A model generated the notes under the pieces. It saw only the letters and a program-made list of their open reading frames with translations. It made no database searches and was not told where the DNA came from. The position numbers and the translations under genes were made by a program. A stretch of DNA of 64,000 bases from Sphingomonadales bacterium (GTDB lineage: Bacteria; Pseudomonadota; Alphaproteobacteria; Sphingomonadales; Sphingomonadaceae): assembly GCA_027486415.1 (NCBI GenBank), contig JAIXPC010000011.1, positions 417,411-481,410 on the forward strand, read 5' to 3'. Below are positions 18,989-27,632 of the stretch, in pieces; the stretch's first letter is position 1, and every line of letters starts with the position of its first letter.

Positions 18989-19345
18989 ATGCTCAAGGAA
19001 CGCCGCATCGCTGCCAACAAGGTTGCCGAACAGCTGTTCGCCGCCGAAGCCGCCATCAACGCCGCCGTGTCGGCCGTGGCGCAGCTCACCGCCGTCATGC
19101 CGATGGCTGCCCAGGAAGCCAATCTTGCTGCCTGCGTGGGCCAGGATGCCCTGATGAACGCCATGGCCACCTGCCAGCAGCTGATCGAAGCCCGCAGCCG
19201 CATCATCGCGACCCATGCCTCGCTGCGCGCCGCGCAGACCCAGATCGGCCTCGACGCCGTCAACTTCATGGGCAACTGCCCGCCGGAAGTGGCCAGCGCC
19301 GATGCCACGGTTGCACCGCGCCGCCATCTGACCGTTGCTGCGTGA
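18989..19345 (+). CDS. Hypothetical small helical protein, 118 aa
   Basis: A 118-residue, alanine-rich and almost wholly alpha-helical protein with no signal peptide or membrane segment. The start at 18989 is supported by GAAAGGA 7 nt upstream. Residues such as EQLFAAEAAINAAVSAVAQL and QLIEARSRIIATHASLRAAQTQIG suggest amphipathic helices able to form a coiled-coil bundle, loosely phasin-like, but I recognise no family. It lies about 100 bp after the membrane-anchored HTH gene and 77 bp before a membrane-protein gene. Confidence 0.65.
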   Translation: MLKERRIAANKVAEQLFAAEAAINAAVSAVAQLTAVMPMAAQEANLAACVGQDALMNAMATCQQLIEARSRIIATHASLRAAQTQIGLDAVNFMGNCPPEVASADATVAPRRHLTVAA

Positions 19346-19422
19346 TCGCCACGCCACGTCTGAAAGACTGACAGTTGAGGCTGGCACTGCGGTGCCCGCC
19401 GCCACTCCATGTTGGAGATTGG

Positions 19423-19836
19423 ATGATGTTTCTCGAACTTCTTGCGATTGCCACGGTCGTGATCGCGGCGTTCCTGGCCTTTGGCTGGGGCGGTCGCGAT
19501 GAACAGCTGGCCGCCATCGGTTTTCTGGCCGCGACGCTGGCGACGCGCCTGATTCAGGCGAATTACACCCACATCGAAATGAGTGTGCTGGCCGTCGATT
19601 TTGGCTTGCTGCTTGGTCTGCTGGCGCTGGCGCTGACCAGTGACCGCTTCTGGCCGATGTATGCCGCGGCGTTCCAGCTGCTGGCACTGCTGGTCCATGT
19701 TGGCAGCCTGACCGAGCAGGGCAATTATGCCTGGGCCTATGCGGTGGCGCTGATCTTCTGGTCCTATGCGGTGATCGCGGCGCTACTCGCCGGCACCTGG
19801 CTGGAAGGCCGCAGCCGCCGCCTCGCGGGGCTGTAA
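19423..19836 (+). CDS. Hypothetical four-helix membrane protein, 137 aa
   Basis: A 137-residue inner-membrane protein with about four transmembrane helices (LLAIATVVIAAFLAFGW, LAAIGFLAATLATRLI, VLAVDFGLLLGLLALAL and AVALIFWSYAVIAALLAGTW). The start at 19423 has GGAG upstream; the double ATG leaves one codon of doubt. No family recognised. It is the last of three same-strand genes beginning with the membrane-anchored HTH protein and is followed by two strong hairpins. Confidence 0.65.
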   Translation: MMFLELLAIATVVIAAFLAFGWGGRDEQLAAIGFLAATLATRLIQANYTHIEMSVLAVDFGLLLGLLALALTSDRFWPMYAAAFQLLALLVHVGSLTEQGNYAWAYAVALIFWSYAVIAALLAGTWLEGRSRRLAGL

Positions 19837-19854
19837 CCCGCAAGGGCGTTCTTC

Positions 19855-19919
19855 GGCCCTGCCTTCGCATCCGGCAGGGCCTGCATGGCACGGCCACCCC
19901 CGTTCGGCACGGGGGTGGC
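19855..19919 (+). terminator. Two tandem GC-rich hairpins
   Basis: Two perfect inverted repeats follow the 137-aa gene. The first has 9-bp arms GGCCCTGCC (19855-19863) and GGCAGGGCC (19873-19881). The second has 9-bp arms GCCACCCCC (19893-19901) and GGGGGTGGC (19911-19919). Neither is followed by a clear U-tract, so they may be Rho-assisted terminators or 3' stabilising structures. Confidence 0.5.
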
Positions 19920-20019
19920 TTGCCGCGTGTGTGTTGCTGCCCGCGACAGCGCTGCGCTTGCAGTTGGGCAGTTGCGCCCCTAACCCGGCCAGCCAGATGT
20001 GCGCCGGGTTGCGCGCCAT

Positions 20020-20034
20020 GAACAAATATGGAAC
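20020..20034 (+). promoter_or_regulatory. LexA (SOS) box upstream of uvrA
   Basis: GAAC-AAATATG-GAAC matches exactly the alphaproteobacterial SOS box (GAAC-N7-GAAC, the complement of GTTC-N7-GTTC). It lies 9 bp before the uvrA start codon, where LexA would block transcription. uvrA is a standard SOS gene, so sequence and context agree. Confidence 0.82.
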
Positions 20035-20043
20035 ACACGGGCC

Positions 20044-22953
20044 ATGCTGAACCAGATCCAGGTGCGCGGCGCGCGCGAGCACAATCTGAAGGGCGTCGAT
20101 GTCGACCTGCCCAGGAACGCGCTCACCGTGATCACCGGCCTGTCGGGATCGGGCAAGTCCTCGCTCGCCTTTGATACCATCTATGCCGAAGGCCAGCGCC
20201 GCTATGTCGAATCGCTGTCGGCCTATGCGCGGCAGTTCCTGGAGATGATGTCCAAGCCCGACGTGGACCATATCGAGGGCCTGTCGCCGGCGATCAGCAT
20301 CGAACAGAAGACGACGAGCAGGAATCCGCGCTCCACCGTCGCCACCGTCACCGAGATCTATGATTACATGCGCCTGCTGTGGGCGCGGGTGGGCGTGCCC
20401 TATTCTCCGGCCACGGGCCTGCCGATCACGGCACAAACGGTCAGCCAGATGGTGGATCGGGTGATGGCGCTGCCGGAAGGCACGCGCCTCTATCTGCTGG
20501 CCCCCATCGTGCGCGGCCGCAAGGGCGAGTATCGCAAGGAACTGGCGCAGCTGCAGAAGGACGGCTTCACCCGCGTGAAGATCGACGGCGAATTCCATGC
20601 CATCGAGGAAGCGCCGGCGCTCGACAAGAAATACAAGCACGACATCGACGTGGTGGTGGACCGGCTGGCGGTGAAGGAAGGGCTGGAACAGCGGCTGGCC
20701 GAAAGCTTCGAGACGGCGCTAAAGCTAGCGGAAGGCATTGCCTTTGTCGAACTGGCCGATGCCCCCGCCGATGCGCCGGAAGGCGAGCGCCGCATCCTGT
20801 TTTCCGAAAAGTTCGCCTGCCCGGTGTCCGGCTTCACGATTTCGGAAATCGAGCCGCGGCTGTTTTCCTTCAACGCGCCGCAGGGCGCCTGCCCCACCTG
20901 TGACGGCCTGGGCGAGAAACAGCATTTCGATCCCGAACTGATCGTGCCCAACCATGCGCTGACGCTGGAAAAGGGCGCGGTGGCGCCGTGGGCCAAGTCC
21001 AACCCGCCCTCGCCCTATTATCTGCAGGTGCTGGCCAGTGTCGGCCGCGCCTATGGCTTCACGTTGAAAAGCAAATGGGCCGACCTGACCGAGGAACAAC
21101 GCCACGCCATCCTGTTCGGCACCGGCACCAAGGCCATCCCGCTTCGCTTCGAGGACGGGCGCAAGGCCTATGAAGTGGTCAAGACGTTCGAAGGCGTGAT
21201 CCGCAATCTTGAAAAGCGGCTGAACACCGAAAGCGCCTGGATGCGCGAGGAGCTGGAGCGCTACCAGTCCCCCTCCCCCTGCGAGGCCTGCAATGGCGAC
21301 CGGCTGCGGCCGGAGGCGCTGTCGGTGAAGGTGGCCGGCGAGACGATTGCGACGGCCGTGCGCCGCCCGGTCGGCCAGGCGTTGGCCTGGGCGCGCGGCG
21401 TCGCCGATCATCTGACGCCCAAGCAGCGCGCCATCGGTGACCGCATCCTCAAGGAGATCGTGGAGCGGCTTGGTTTCCTCGACAATGTCGGCCTCGATTA
21501 TCTCAATCTCGATCGCAAGTCGGGCACGCTGTCGGGCGGGGAATCGCAGCGCATCCGCCTTGCGTCGCAGATCGGTTCCGGCCTGTCGGGCGTGCTTTAT
21601 GTGCTCGACGAGCCGTCGATCGGCCTGCACCAGCGCGACAATGACCGGCTGCTGACCACGCTCAAACGGCTGCGTGACCTCGGCAACACCGTGCTGGTGG
21701 TGGAGCATGACGAGGACGCGATCCGCCTGGCCGATCATATCATCGACATGGGGCCGGGTGCCGGCGTTCATGGCGGCGAGGTGGTGGCCGCAGGCACGCT
21801 GGACGACATTCTGAACACGCCGGGCAGCATCACCGGCGCCTATCTGTCGGGCCGGCAGGGCGTGCCGTTGCCGGCGGAACGGCGCAAGGGATCGGGCAAG
21901 AAACTGACCGTGAAAAATGCCCGCGGCAACAATCTGCGAGGCGTCACCGCCGCCATCCCGCTCGGCACCTTCACCTGCATCACCGGCGTTTCGGGCAGCG
22001 GCAAGTCCACCTTTACCATCGACACGCTGTTCAACGCCGCCGCGCGTGAACTGAACGGCGCGCGCATCCTGGCCGCGCCGCATGACGGGCTGGACGGGCT
22101 GCAGCATCTGGACAAGGTGATCGACATCGATCAGTCGCCTATCGGGCGCACGCCGCGATCGAATCCCGCCACCTACACTGGCTGTTTCACGCATATTCGC
22201 GACTGGTTTGCCGGCCTGCCGGAAAGCCAGGCCCGCGGTTACAAGCCGGGCCGCTTCAGCTTCAACATCAAGGGTGGTCGCTGCGAGGCCTGCCAGGGCG
22301 ACGGCGTCATCAAGATCGAGATGCACTTCCTGCCCGATGTCTATGTGACGTGCGATGTATGCCACGGCCAGCGTTACAACCGCGAAACGCTGGAGGTGAA
22401 GTTCAAGGGCAAGTCCATCGCCGACGTGCTCGACATGACGATCGAGGACGGGGTGGAATTCTTCAAGGCGGTGCCGCCGATCCGCGAACGGCTGGCGATG
22501 CTGAAGGAAGTTGGCCTTGGCTATATCAAGGTTGGCCAGCAGGCGACGACGCTTTCCGGCGGTGAGGCGCAGCGCGTGAAGCTGGCCAAGGAACTCAGCC
22601 GGCGCGCCACCGGCAACACGCTCTACATCCTCGATGAGCCCACCACCGGCCTGCATTTCGAGGACGTGCGAAAGCTGCTGGAGGTGCTGCACGCCCTCGT
22701 TGACCAGGGCAACAGCGTGGTGGTGATCGAGCATAATCTCGATGTCATCAAGACCGCCGATTTCATCATCGATCTCGGCCCCGATGGCGGCGACAAGGGC
22801 GGTCAGGTCGTGGTGACGGGCACCCCCGAAACCGTTGCGGCCTGCGAGGCCAGCTGGACGGGCCGGTATTTGGCCCCCCTCCTCGCCAAGGCACCGCGTG
22901 CCATTGCAGAGGCGCCAGCCGCCACGAAGCGCACCCGCAAGGCCAAGGCCTGA
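20044..22953 (+). CDS. uvrA: Excinuclease ABC subunit A
   Basis: Damage-recognition ATPase of nucleotide excision repair, acting with UvrB and UvrC. The product has 969 residues and two ABC ATPase units. Walker A motifs are GLSGSGKSS from residue 32 and GVSGSGKST from residue 648, and the signatures are LSGGESQRI and LSGGEAQRV. The second zinc module is intact ([11 protein letters not shown] with TCDVCHGQ). The first reads CPVSG where CPxCG is usual, so one cysteine ligand is replaced by serine, as I recall for many Alphaproteobacteria. The ATG at 20044 gives the family N-terminus [10 protein letters not shown]. An SOS box lies directly upstream. Confidence 0.97.
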   Translation: MLNQIQVRGAREHNLKGVDVDLPRNALTVITGLSGSGKSSLAFDTIYAEGQRRYVESLSAYARQFLEMMSKPDVDHIEGLSPAISIEQKTTSRNPRSTVATVTEIYDYMRLLWARVGVPYSPATGLPITAQTVSQMVDRVMALPEGTRLYLLAPIVRGRKGEYRKELAQLQKDGFTRVKIDGEFHAIEEAPALDKKYKHDIDVVVDRLAVKEGLEQRLAESFETALKLAEGIAFVELADAPADAPEGERRILFSEKFACPVSGFTISEIEPRLFSFNAPQGACPTCDGLGEKQHFDPELIVPNHALTLEKGAVAPWAKSNPPSPYYLQVLASVGRAYGFTLKSKWADLTEEQRHAILFGTGTKAIPLRFEDGRKAYEVVKTFEGVIRNLEKRLNTESAWMREELERYQSPSPCEACNGDRLRPEALSVKVAGETIATAVRRPVGQALAWARGVADHLTPKQRAIGDRILKEIVERLGFLDNVGLDYLNLDRKSGTLSGGESQRIRLASQIGSGLSGVLYVLDEPSIGLHQRDNDRLLTTLKRLRDLGNTVLVVEHDEDAIRLADHIIDMGPGAGVHGGEVVAAGTLDDILNTPGSITGAYLSGRQGVPLPAERRKGSGKKLTVKNARGNNLRGVTAAIPLGTFTCITGVSGSGKSTFTIDTLFNAAARELNGARILAAPHDGLDGLQHLDKVIDIDQSPIGRTPRSNPATYTGCFTHIRDWFAGLPESQARGYKPGRFSFNIKGGRCEACQGDGVIKIEMHFLPDVYVTCDVCHGQRYNRETLEVKFKGKSIADVLDMTIEDGVEFFKAVPPIRERLAMLKEVGLGYIKVGQQATTLSGGEAQRVKLAKELSRRATGNTLYILDEPTTGLHFEDVRKLLEVLHALVDQGNSVVVIEHNLDVIKTADFIIDLGPDGGDKGGQVVVTGTPETVAACEASWTGRYLAPLLAKAPRAIAEAPAATKRTRKAKA

Positions 22954-23026
22954 GCCCAGATCATCCGGCCAGTTCGCAAATCGTAAACTCTTATCGCGTA
23001 AGCAAAGTCCAGTGATTGGGGTCACC

Positions 23027-23066
23027 GGGACGGCTGGCGTGCAGCAAAATCGTGCGCTGCCGTCCC
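23027..23066 (+). terminator. Inverted repeat after uvrA
   Basis: Perfect 8-bp arms GGGACGGC (23027-23034) and GCCGTCCC (23059-23066) enclose 24 nt. A weak TTGATCTTG follows instead of a U-tract. It may terminate uvrA or lie in the leader of the next gene, which starts 30 bp downstream. Confidence 0.35.
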
Positions 23067-23096
23067 TTGATCTTGAACAAGACGCAAGGGGCGAGC

Positions 23097-24578
23097 ATGC
23101 AGATTGGCGAATTGTTGGTTGCGGCCGGGCTGGTCAACCAGGAGCAGATTGACCGGGCGGTTGATCGCCAGCACGAGGTTGGCGGGCGACTCGGCCCGAA
23201 CCTGGTCGCCACGGGCGCCATTTCTGCCGAGGAACTGGCGCGGTTCGTCGATGGTGTGCCGGCCGAACCGGCCACGGTGGCAGAGACTGGCCTGCCCGAA
23301 GCCTTCCTGATCGACCTGATGCTGAAGTTCCTGTTCATCGGGACAGCAGAAACCACGGCTGACCTCAGCGCTGCCCTGCGGCTGCCACCGGGCCTGGTGA
23401 CCGAGTTGCTGGAGGCGGCGGTGCGCGGGCAGATGGTGGCCGCGCTGGGCAGCGTCGGCGGCGGCCAGCTTGGCATGCGGTACGAACTGACCGACACCGG
23501 CAAGGCGCGGGCGCGCGAGGCGATGGCGCGATCGACCTATGCCGGGCCCGCGCCGGTGCCGCTCGACGTCTATGCCCACTGGATCGAGCGCCAGAAGGTG
23601 ACCAACGAGACCATCGACCAGTCTGGCATGCGGGCCGCCTTTCAGGGGCTGGAAGTGGCAGATGCGCTGGTGGACAAGCTGGGGCCGGCCATCACCATGG
23701 GCCGCGCCCTGCTGATGTATGGCCCGCCCGGCAACGGCAAGACATCGGTTGCCCAGCGGCTCGATCGCGTGTTCCGTCATGTCATCCACATTCCGCACGC
23801 CGTGCTGGTGGAAGGCCAGGTGATGACGGTGTTCGATCCCGACGTGCATCAGCCGGTGGACAAGGATGGCGGGGCGGCCCGGCCGCGCCTGGTGTCCAGC
23901 CTGTATCGCGACGAGGCGGATGGCCGTTTCGTGCCCTGTCGGCGCCCGTTCATCGTGACCGGCGGCGAACTGACGATGGAAATGCTGGATCTGAAGCACG
24001 AGGCCGGCGGCAATTTCTACACCGCGCCGCTGCACATGAAGGCCGCTGGCGGTGTGTTGCTGATCGATGATTTTGGCCGCCAGATGGTGTCGCCCACGGC
24101 CCTGCTCAACCGTTGGATCGTGCCGCTGGAAAACCGGGTGGATTATCTCAAGCTGGCGACCGGCAAGAGTTTCCGCGTGCCGTTCCAGACGGTGGTGATC
24201 TTTTCCACCAACCTTGCGCCTGCCGACCTGATGGACCCGGCCTTCCTGCGTCGCATCCCCTACAAGCTGGAGATCGGCCCGCCTTCGGCCGAAGCGTGGC
24301 GGCGCATCTTCAAGAGCGTGGCCGATGCCAATGGCGTGGAGTCGGAAGACGTGCAGATCCGCGCCATCGAGCGAGACCTGGTGAGCCAGGGCCTTGACCT
24401 CGCCGCCTATCAGCCGCGCTTCCTGATCGAACAGATCGTGGCATCGGCCCGCTTCCGGGCGGTGCCGCCAACGCTCGCACCGGAGTTCGTGGCCCACGCG
24501 CTGGCCAACCTCACCGTCGGTCGCGGCAATGGCGACGGGGTGGGCCTGGGCGCCGGCACCATGGCGCGGGTGGCATAG
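23097..24578 (+). CDS. ATPase with GspE-like N-terminal domain
   Basis: A 493-residue predicted ATPase. Residues 1-60 (MQIGELLVAAGLVNQEQIDRA, then GPNLVATGAISAEEL) look like the N-terminal MshEN/T2SSE domain of type II secretion and pilus ATPases. A winged-helix-like linker follows. The ATPase core has Walker A GPPGNGKTS from residue 209 and Walker B VLLIDDFGRQ near 320, with AAA+-type features such as FSTNL and DPAFLRRIPYKLEIG. It lacks the secretion-ATPase Asp and His boxes, so it is not a standard GspE. The start is set by AAGGGG upstream of 23097. No secretion or pilus genes adjoin it and its function is unknown. Confidence 0.75.
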   Translation: MQIGELLVAAGLVNQEQIDRAVDRQHEVGGRLGPNLVATGAISAEELARFVDGVPAEPATVAETGLPEAFLIDLMLKFLFIGTAETTADLSAALRLPPGLVTELLEAAVRGQMVAALGSVGGGQLGMRYELTDTGKARAREAMARSTYAGPAPVPLDVYAHWIERQKVTNETIDQSGMRAAFQGLEVADALVDKLGPAITMGRALLMYGPPGNGKTSVAQRLDRVFRHVIHIPHAVLVEGQVMTVFDPDVHQPVDKDGGAARPRLVSSLYRDEADGRFVPCRRPFIVTGGELTMEMLDLKHEAGGNFYTAPLHMKAAGGVLLIDDFGRQMVSPTALLNRWIVPLENRVDYLKLATGKSFRVPFQTVVIFSTNLAPADLMDPAFLRRIPYKLEIGPPSAEAWRRIFKSVADANGVESEDVQIRAIERDLVSQGLDLAAYQPRFLIEQIVASARFRAVPPTLAPEFVAHALANLTVGRGNGDGVGLGAGTMARVA

Positions 24579-24616
24579 CGCTGCCCGCGCACCGCCCGGG
24601 TGCGGATGGGCCCGGG

Positions 24617-25432
24617 TCAGAGACCGAAGCGGTAGGTGTAGCTCAGTCCGGCCGAGAACTGGTTGCGCTGGCCGCGCAGGCGGATCAGCGAACTGTCCGC
24701 CACCACGTCGCCCAACCTGTCGTAGCCAGTGAACAGGGTGATCGCGCCATCCTTGCCAAAGCGGCCCAGCGGCTTGATCAGTGACGCACCGACGCCGGCC
24801 GACACCAGGCCCGAACCGGTGCGGAATTCCGGCAGGCCGGTGGCCAGCGCCTGCGCGCGCGACACGCCGAAATAGACGTTCGTATAATCGCTGTCGGCCC
24901 AGGTGGCGCGCAGGTTCACGTTCCACAGCAGGGATGCATCGCGCTTGCGGTCGCTGATGCCGATGCTGGTATCGGCGATCAGGCCATCATGGCCGCCGGT
25001 GCCCTGCCGCAGTTCGGCGCGCAACCGCAGCTTGCCGATGCTTTTCTGGGCAAAGCCGCCAAATTCGCCGGCCAGATCAACGTCGCCCATGCCGCGCAGC
25101 GCGGTCGACCCGCCGGTGACGAGGAACGGCGAACCACCGGTGCTTTCCTGGCGGCCAAAGCGGATCTTGGCGAGCGGGCCGATCTTCCAGCCATCCTGGT
25201 TGACGGCGTTCCAGCCCAGGCCATCCGGAATCGAAAGGAACAATGTGTCGCGATAGTTGAGGCGCAGATCGGGGAAGATCGACAGCGCAGTGTCACGGCT
25301 GCCCTGCCACGCCGGCGCGACCACCGGGGCAACACCGATCCCCAGCGTCCAGGCCTTTGCTGCTGGCGGGCGTTGCTGGGCAACTGCGGGTGCGGCCGTG
25401 ACAAGGGCCATGACGATGAGGGTGCGGATCAA
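24617..25432 (-). CDS. MipA/OmpV family outer-membrane protein
   Basis: A 271-residue predicted outer-membrane beta-barrel. The signal peptide is RTLIVMALVTAAPAVA. The mature part has alternating polar and hydrophobic strands ending in FSAGLSYTYRFGL, which resembles the MipA/OmpV family (scaffold for murein synthesis or porin-like). The TTG at 25432 is the best start because GGAG lies 7 nt upstream and the signal peptide begins there; an ATG at 25489 in the same frame is the alternative. Transcribed divergently from the DUF465 gene. Confidence 0.75.
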   Translation of the reverse strand: MIRTLIVMALVTAAPAVAQQRPPAAKAWTLGIGVAPVVAPAWQGSRDTALSIFPDLRLNYRDTLFLSIPDGLGWNAVNQDGWKIGPLAKIRFGRQESTGGSPFLVTGGSTALRGMGDVDLAGEFGGFAQKSIGKLRLRAELRQGTGGHDGLIADTSIGISDRKRDASLLWNVNLRATWADSDYTNVYFGVSRAQALATGLPEFRTGSGLVSAGVGASLIKPLGRFGKDGAITLFTGYDRLGDVVADSSLIRLRGQRNQFSAGLSYTYRFGL

Positions 25433-25588
25433 GGGAAGGCTCCGTTGCGACTGTGCGGCGGGTGTAGCGGGAATGTTACAGGCAGGCAATGTTGGTCCAT
25501 GGCCGGGCCGCCATTACGGGTTTGCCCCGATGGGAACATGGCAGTGATCGGCCCACATTCAGGTGGTACGACACAGGGAACCATCCGA

Positions 25589-25828
25589 ATGAGCCATCTG
25601 CCGCAAGACCTTCACGATATCTTTCCGGCTGCTGCCGATCGGTTGCGTGCGCTGAAGGAGGGCGACCGCCATTTCCGCACGCTGGCCGAACGTTACGCCG
25701 CGCTGGATGATGATATCCGCCGCAGCGAAACCGGGGTGGCCGCCGCCATGGACGACGCCCACGCCGAGGAACTGAAGAAGGAACGGCTTGCGGTGCTCGA
25801 CCAGATCGCCGCCATCCTGGAGGCCTGA
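25589..25828 (+). CDS. DUF465 (YdcH-like) small protein
   Basis: A 79-residue helical, highly charged protein of the YdcH/DUF465 family, recognised by length and by LRALKEGDRHFRTLAERYAALDDDIRRSE followed by a basic-acidic EELKKERLAVLDQI tail in two pieces that form a helical hairpin. Family function is unknown. The start at 25589 follows GGGA; the frame is open much further upstream in antisense to the OmpV gene and that extension is rejected. It is 4 bp before the DksA-like gene and likely co-transcribed. Confidence 0.8.
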   Translation: MSHLPQDLHDIFPAAADRLRALKEGDRHFRTLAERYAALDDDIRRSETGVAAAMDDAHAEELKKERLAVLDQIAAILEA

Positions 25829-25832
25829 CGCC

Positions 25833-26147
25833 ATGAACACTGCCGAAATTGCCGAAACCCTGCGCGCCCGCCTCGCGGTGGTGCAGGCCGAACTTGCCCG
25901 CCTGGAACAGGCCACGATCCAGCCGCTGTCGCCCAAGTTTGCCGAACAGGTTGGCGATCTTGAAGAACTGGCGACCAACGAAGGGCTTGAGGTTCAGCAT
26001 ATCCACGAGGCCGAACAGATCATGGCCGCGCTGGCCCGCATCGACAGCGGGGATTATGGCAGCTGCAGCGTGTGCGGCGGCGAGATCGCCCCGGCGCGGT
26101 TGCAGGCGCTGCCCACCGCCACGCGCTGCATCACCTGCGCTGCCTGA
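25833..26147 (+). CDS. DksA/TraR-type C4 zinc-finger protein
   Basis: A 104-residue protein with an N-terminal coiled coil and a C-terminal zinc finger CSVCGG-(about 14 residues)-RCITC, the DksA/TraR layout in short form. Such proteins bind the secondary channel of RNA polymerase and modulate initiation. Short members lack part of the coiled coil of DksA, so effect and ppGpp dependence are uncertain. It lies 4 bp after the DUF465 gene. Confidence 0.85.
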   Translation: MNTAEIAETLRARLAVVQAELARLEQATIQPLSPKFAEQVGDLEELATNEGLEVQHIHEAEQIMAALARIDSGDYGSCSVCGGEIAPARLQALPTATRCITCAA

Positions 26148-26201
26148 GCGGCGACAAGATGCCGGATGACAGTCTGCGCCAAGGCGGCTAACCCGCACGC
26201 C

Positions 26202-26789
26202 ATGACGCAGACGCCGCACGACATTCCCTTTGCCCGCTTTGCCGAATGGCTGGCGGCTGCCGAAGCCAGCGAGCCCAATGATCCCAACGCGATGGCTGTG
26301 GCGACGGCAACGCCGGATGCGGCGCCCAGTTTGCGGGTCGTGCTGCTGAAGGCGTGGGATGAGCGCGGTTTCGTATTTTATACCAATCTCGACAGCCAGA
26401 AGGGCAGCGAACTGGCGGCCAACCCGATGACGCACCTGAACTTCCACTGGAAGTCGCTGCAGCGCCAGGTGCGGATCGGTGGCCGCGCCGAACTGGTGAG
26501 CGAAGCGGAGGCCGACGCCTATTTCGTCACCCGCCCGCGTGACAGCCAGCTGGGCGCCTGGGCCAGCCTGCAGAGCCAGCCCCTGCCCGACCGCGCCACG
26601 TTCGAGGCCCGATTGGCCGAGATGGCGGCGCGCTTCCCCGGCGAGGTGCCACGGCCGCCGCGCTGGAGCGGATGGCGCGTGGTGCCGGCACGCATCGAAT
26701 TCTGGCAGGCCCGCGATGGCCGCTGGCATGAACGCGAAGTCTATTGGCGGGAGGCCGATGGCTGGCGGTTCGGGCTGGTGTACCCGTGA
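26202..26789 (+). CDS. pdxH: Pyridoxamine 5'-phosphate oxidase
   Basis: FMN-dependent oxidase that makes pyridoxal 5'-phosphate from pyridoxamine or pyridoxine phosphate. The product has 195 residues. Typical segments are PDAAPSLRVVLLK, GFVFYTNLDSQKG, HWKSLQRQVRIGGRAE and the C-terminal RIEFWQARDGRWHER. The start at 26202 is preferred over 26166 because it yields the usual short N-terminus. Its stop overlaps the start of the PhzF gene (TGATG). Confidence 0.94.
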   Translation: MTQTPHDIPFARFAEWLAAAEASEPNDPNAMAVATATPDAAPSLRVVLLKAWDERGFVFYTNLDSQKGSELAANPMTHLNFHWKSLQRQVRIGGRAELVSEAEADAYFVTRPRDSQLGAWASLQSQPLPDRATFEARLAEMAARFPGEVPRPPRWSGWRVVPARIEFWQARDGRWHEREVYWREADGWRFGLVYP

Positions 26790-27622
26790 TGCGCCTGCCC
26801 TTCACCCAGGTCGACGCCTTTGCCAAAGGCGCCTTCACCGGCAACCCGGCAGCGGTGATGATGCTGCCGCGCTGGCTGCCCGATGCCGTGCTGCAAGGTA
26901 TCGCAGCCGACAACAATCTTTCGGAAACCGCCTTCCTGGTGCCGCACGACGGGCCGGAAGCGGATTTCCAGTTGCGCTGGTTCACGCCGCTGCTGGAGGT
27001 GGCGCTGTGCGGACACGCGACGCTGGCCAGCGGCCATGTCGTGCTTGATGCCCTGCCGCAGTTGACCGAGGCGCGCTTCCAGACGGTGAAGGCCGGGTTT
27101 CTGACGGTGGCGCGCGCCGAGGGCGGGCTTGCCATGCGTCTGCCGGCCTGGCCGGCCGAGCGGCCGGTTGCCGGGGCTGAGGCCAGCGCCATCGCGGCGG
27201 CGCTGGGTGCGACGCCTGCAGAGATATGGGCGCGCGGCAATCACTATCTGGTGGCCATGTTCGATTCGCCCGACGAAGTGCGCGCCCTGTCACCAGACAT
27301 GGCGGCCATCCTTGCGCTGGCGCCGGGGGTGGATCTGATGCTGATCGCCACCGCACCCGGCGAAGACAGTGATGTTCTGAGCCGCGTGTTTGTGCCGGCC
27401 TGCGGCGTGGATGAAGACCCGGTGACGGGCAGTGCCCATGCCGTCATCGCGCCGCTGTGGGCCGCGCGCTTTGGCCGGCCGGCCTTCACCGCCGTGCAGG
27501 CCAGCACGCGCGGCGGCCGGATTGGCTGCCGGGTCGAGGGCGCATCGGTCATCCTGTCGGGATCGGCGCGCACCGTGATCCGCGGCGAGTATGACTTGCC
27601 GGATGCTGCCCTGAACGGCTAA
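26789..27622 (+). CDS. PhzF family isomerase-like protein
   Basis: A 277-residue member of the PhzF family, which has the diaminopimelate epimerase fold. Typical segments are QVDAFAKGAFTGNPAAV at the N-terminus, NNLSETAFLV with the catalytic acidic residue, and the C-terminal DPVTGSAHAVIAPLW. Despite the name there are no phenazine genes here; most such proteins have unassigned substrates. It overlaps pdxH by TGATG and precedes dapF, an enzyme of the same fold, by 10 bp. Confidence 0.88.
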   Translation: MRLPFTQVDAFAKGAFTGNPAAVMMLPRWLPDAVLQGIAADNNLSETAFLVPHDGPEADFQLRWFTPLLEVALCGHATLASGHVVLDALPQLTEARFQTVKAGFLTVARAEGGLAMRLPAWPAERPVAGAEASAIAAALGATPAEIWARGNHYLVAMFDSPDEVRALSPDMAAILALAPGVDLMLIATAPGEDSDVLSRVFVPACGVDEDPVTGSAHAVIAPLWAARFGRPAFTAVQASTRGGRIGCRVEGASVILSGSARTVIRGEYDLPDAALNG

Positions 27623-27632
27623 CGCCGCTGCC

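Noticed and set aside
26789-27622. Phenazine biosynthesis cluster
   Set aside because: The PhzF-family gene stands alone among pdxH, dapF and ftsY; no other phenazine gene is present.
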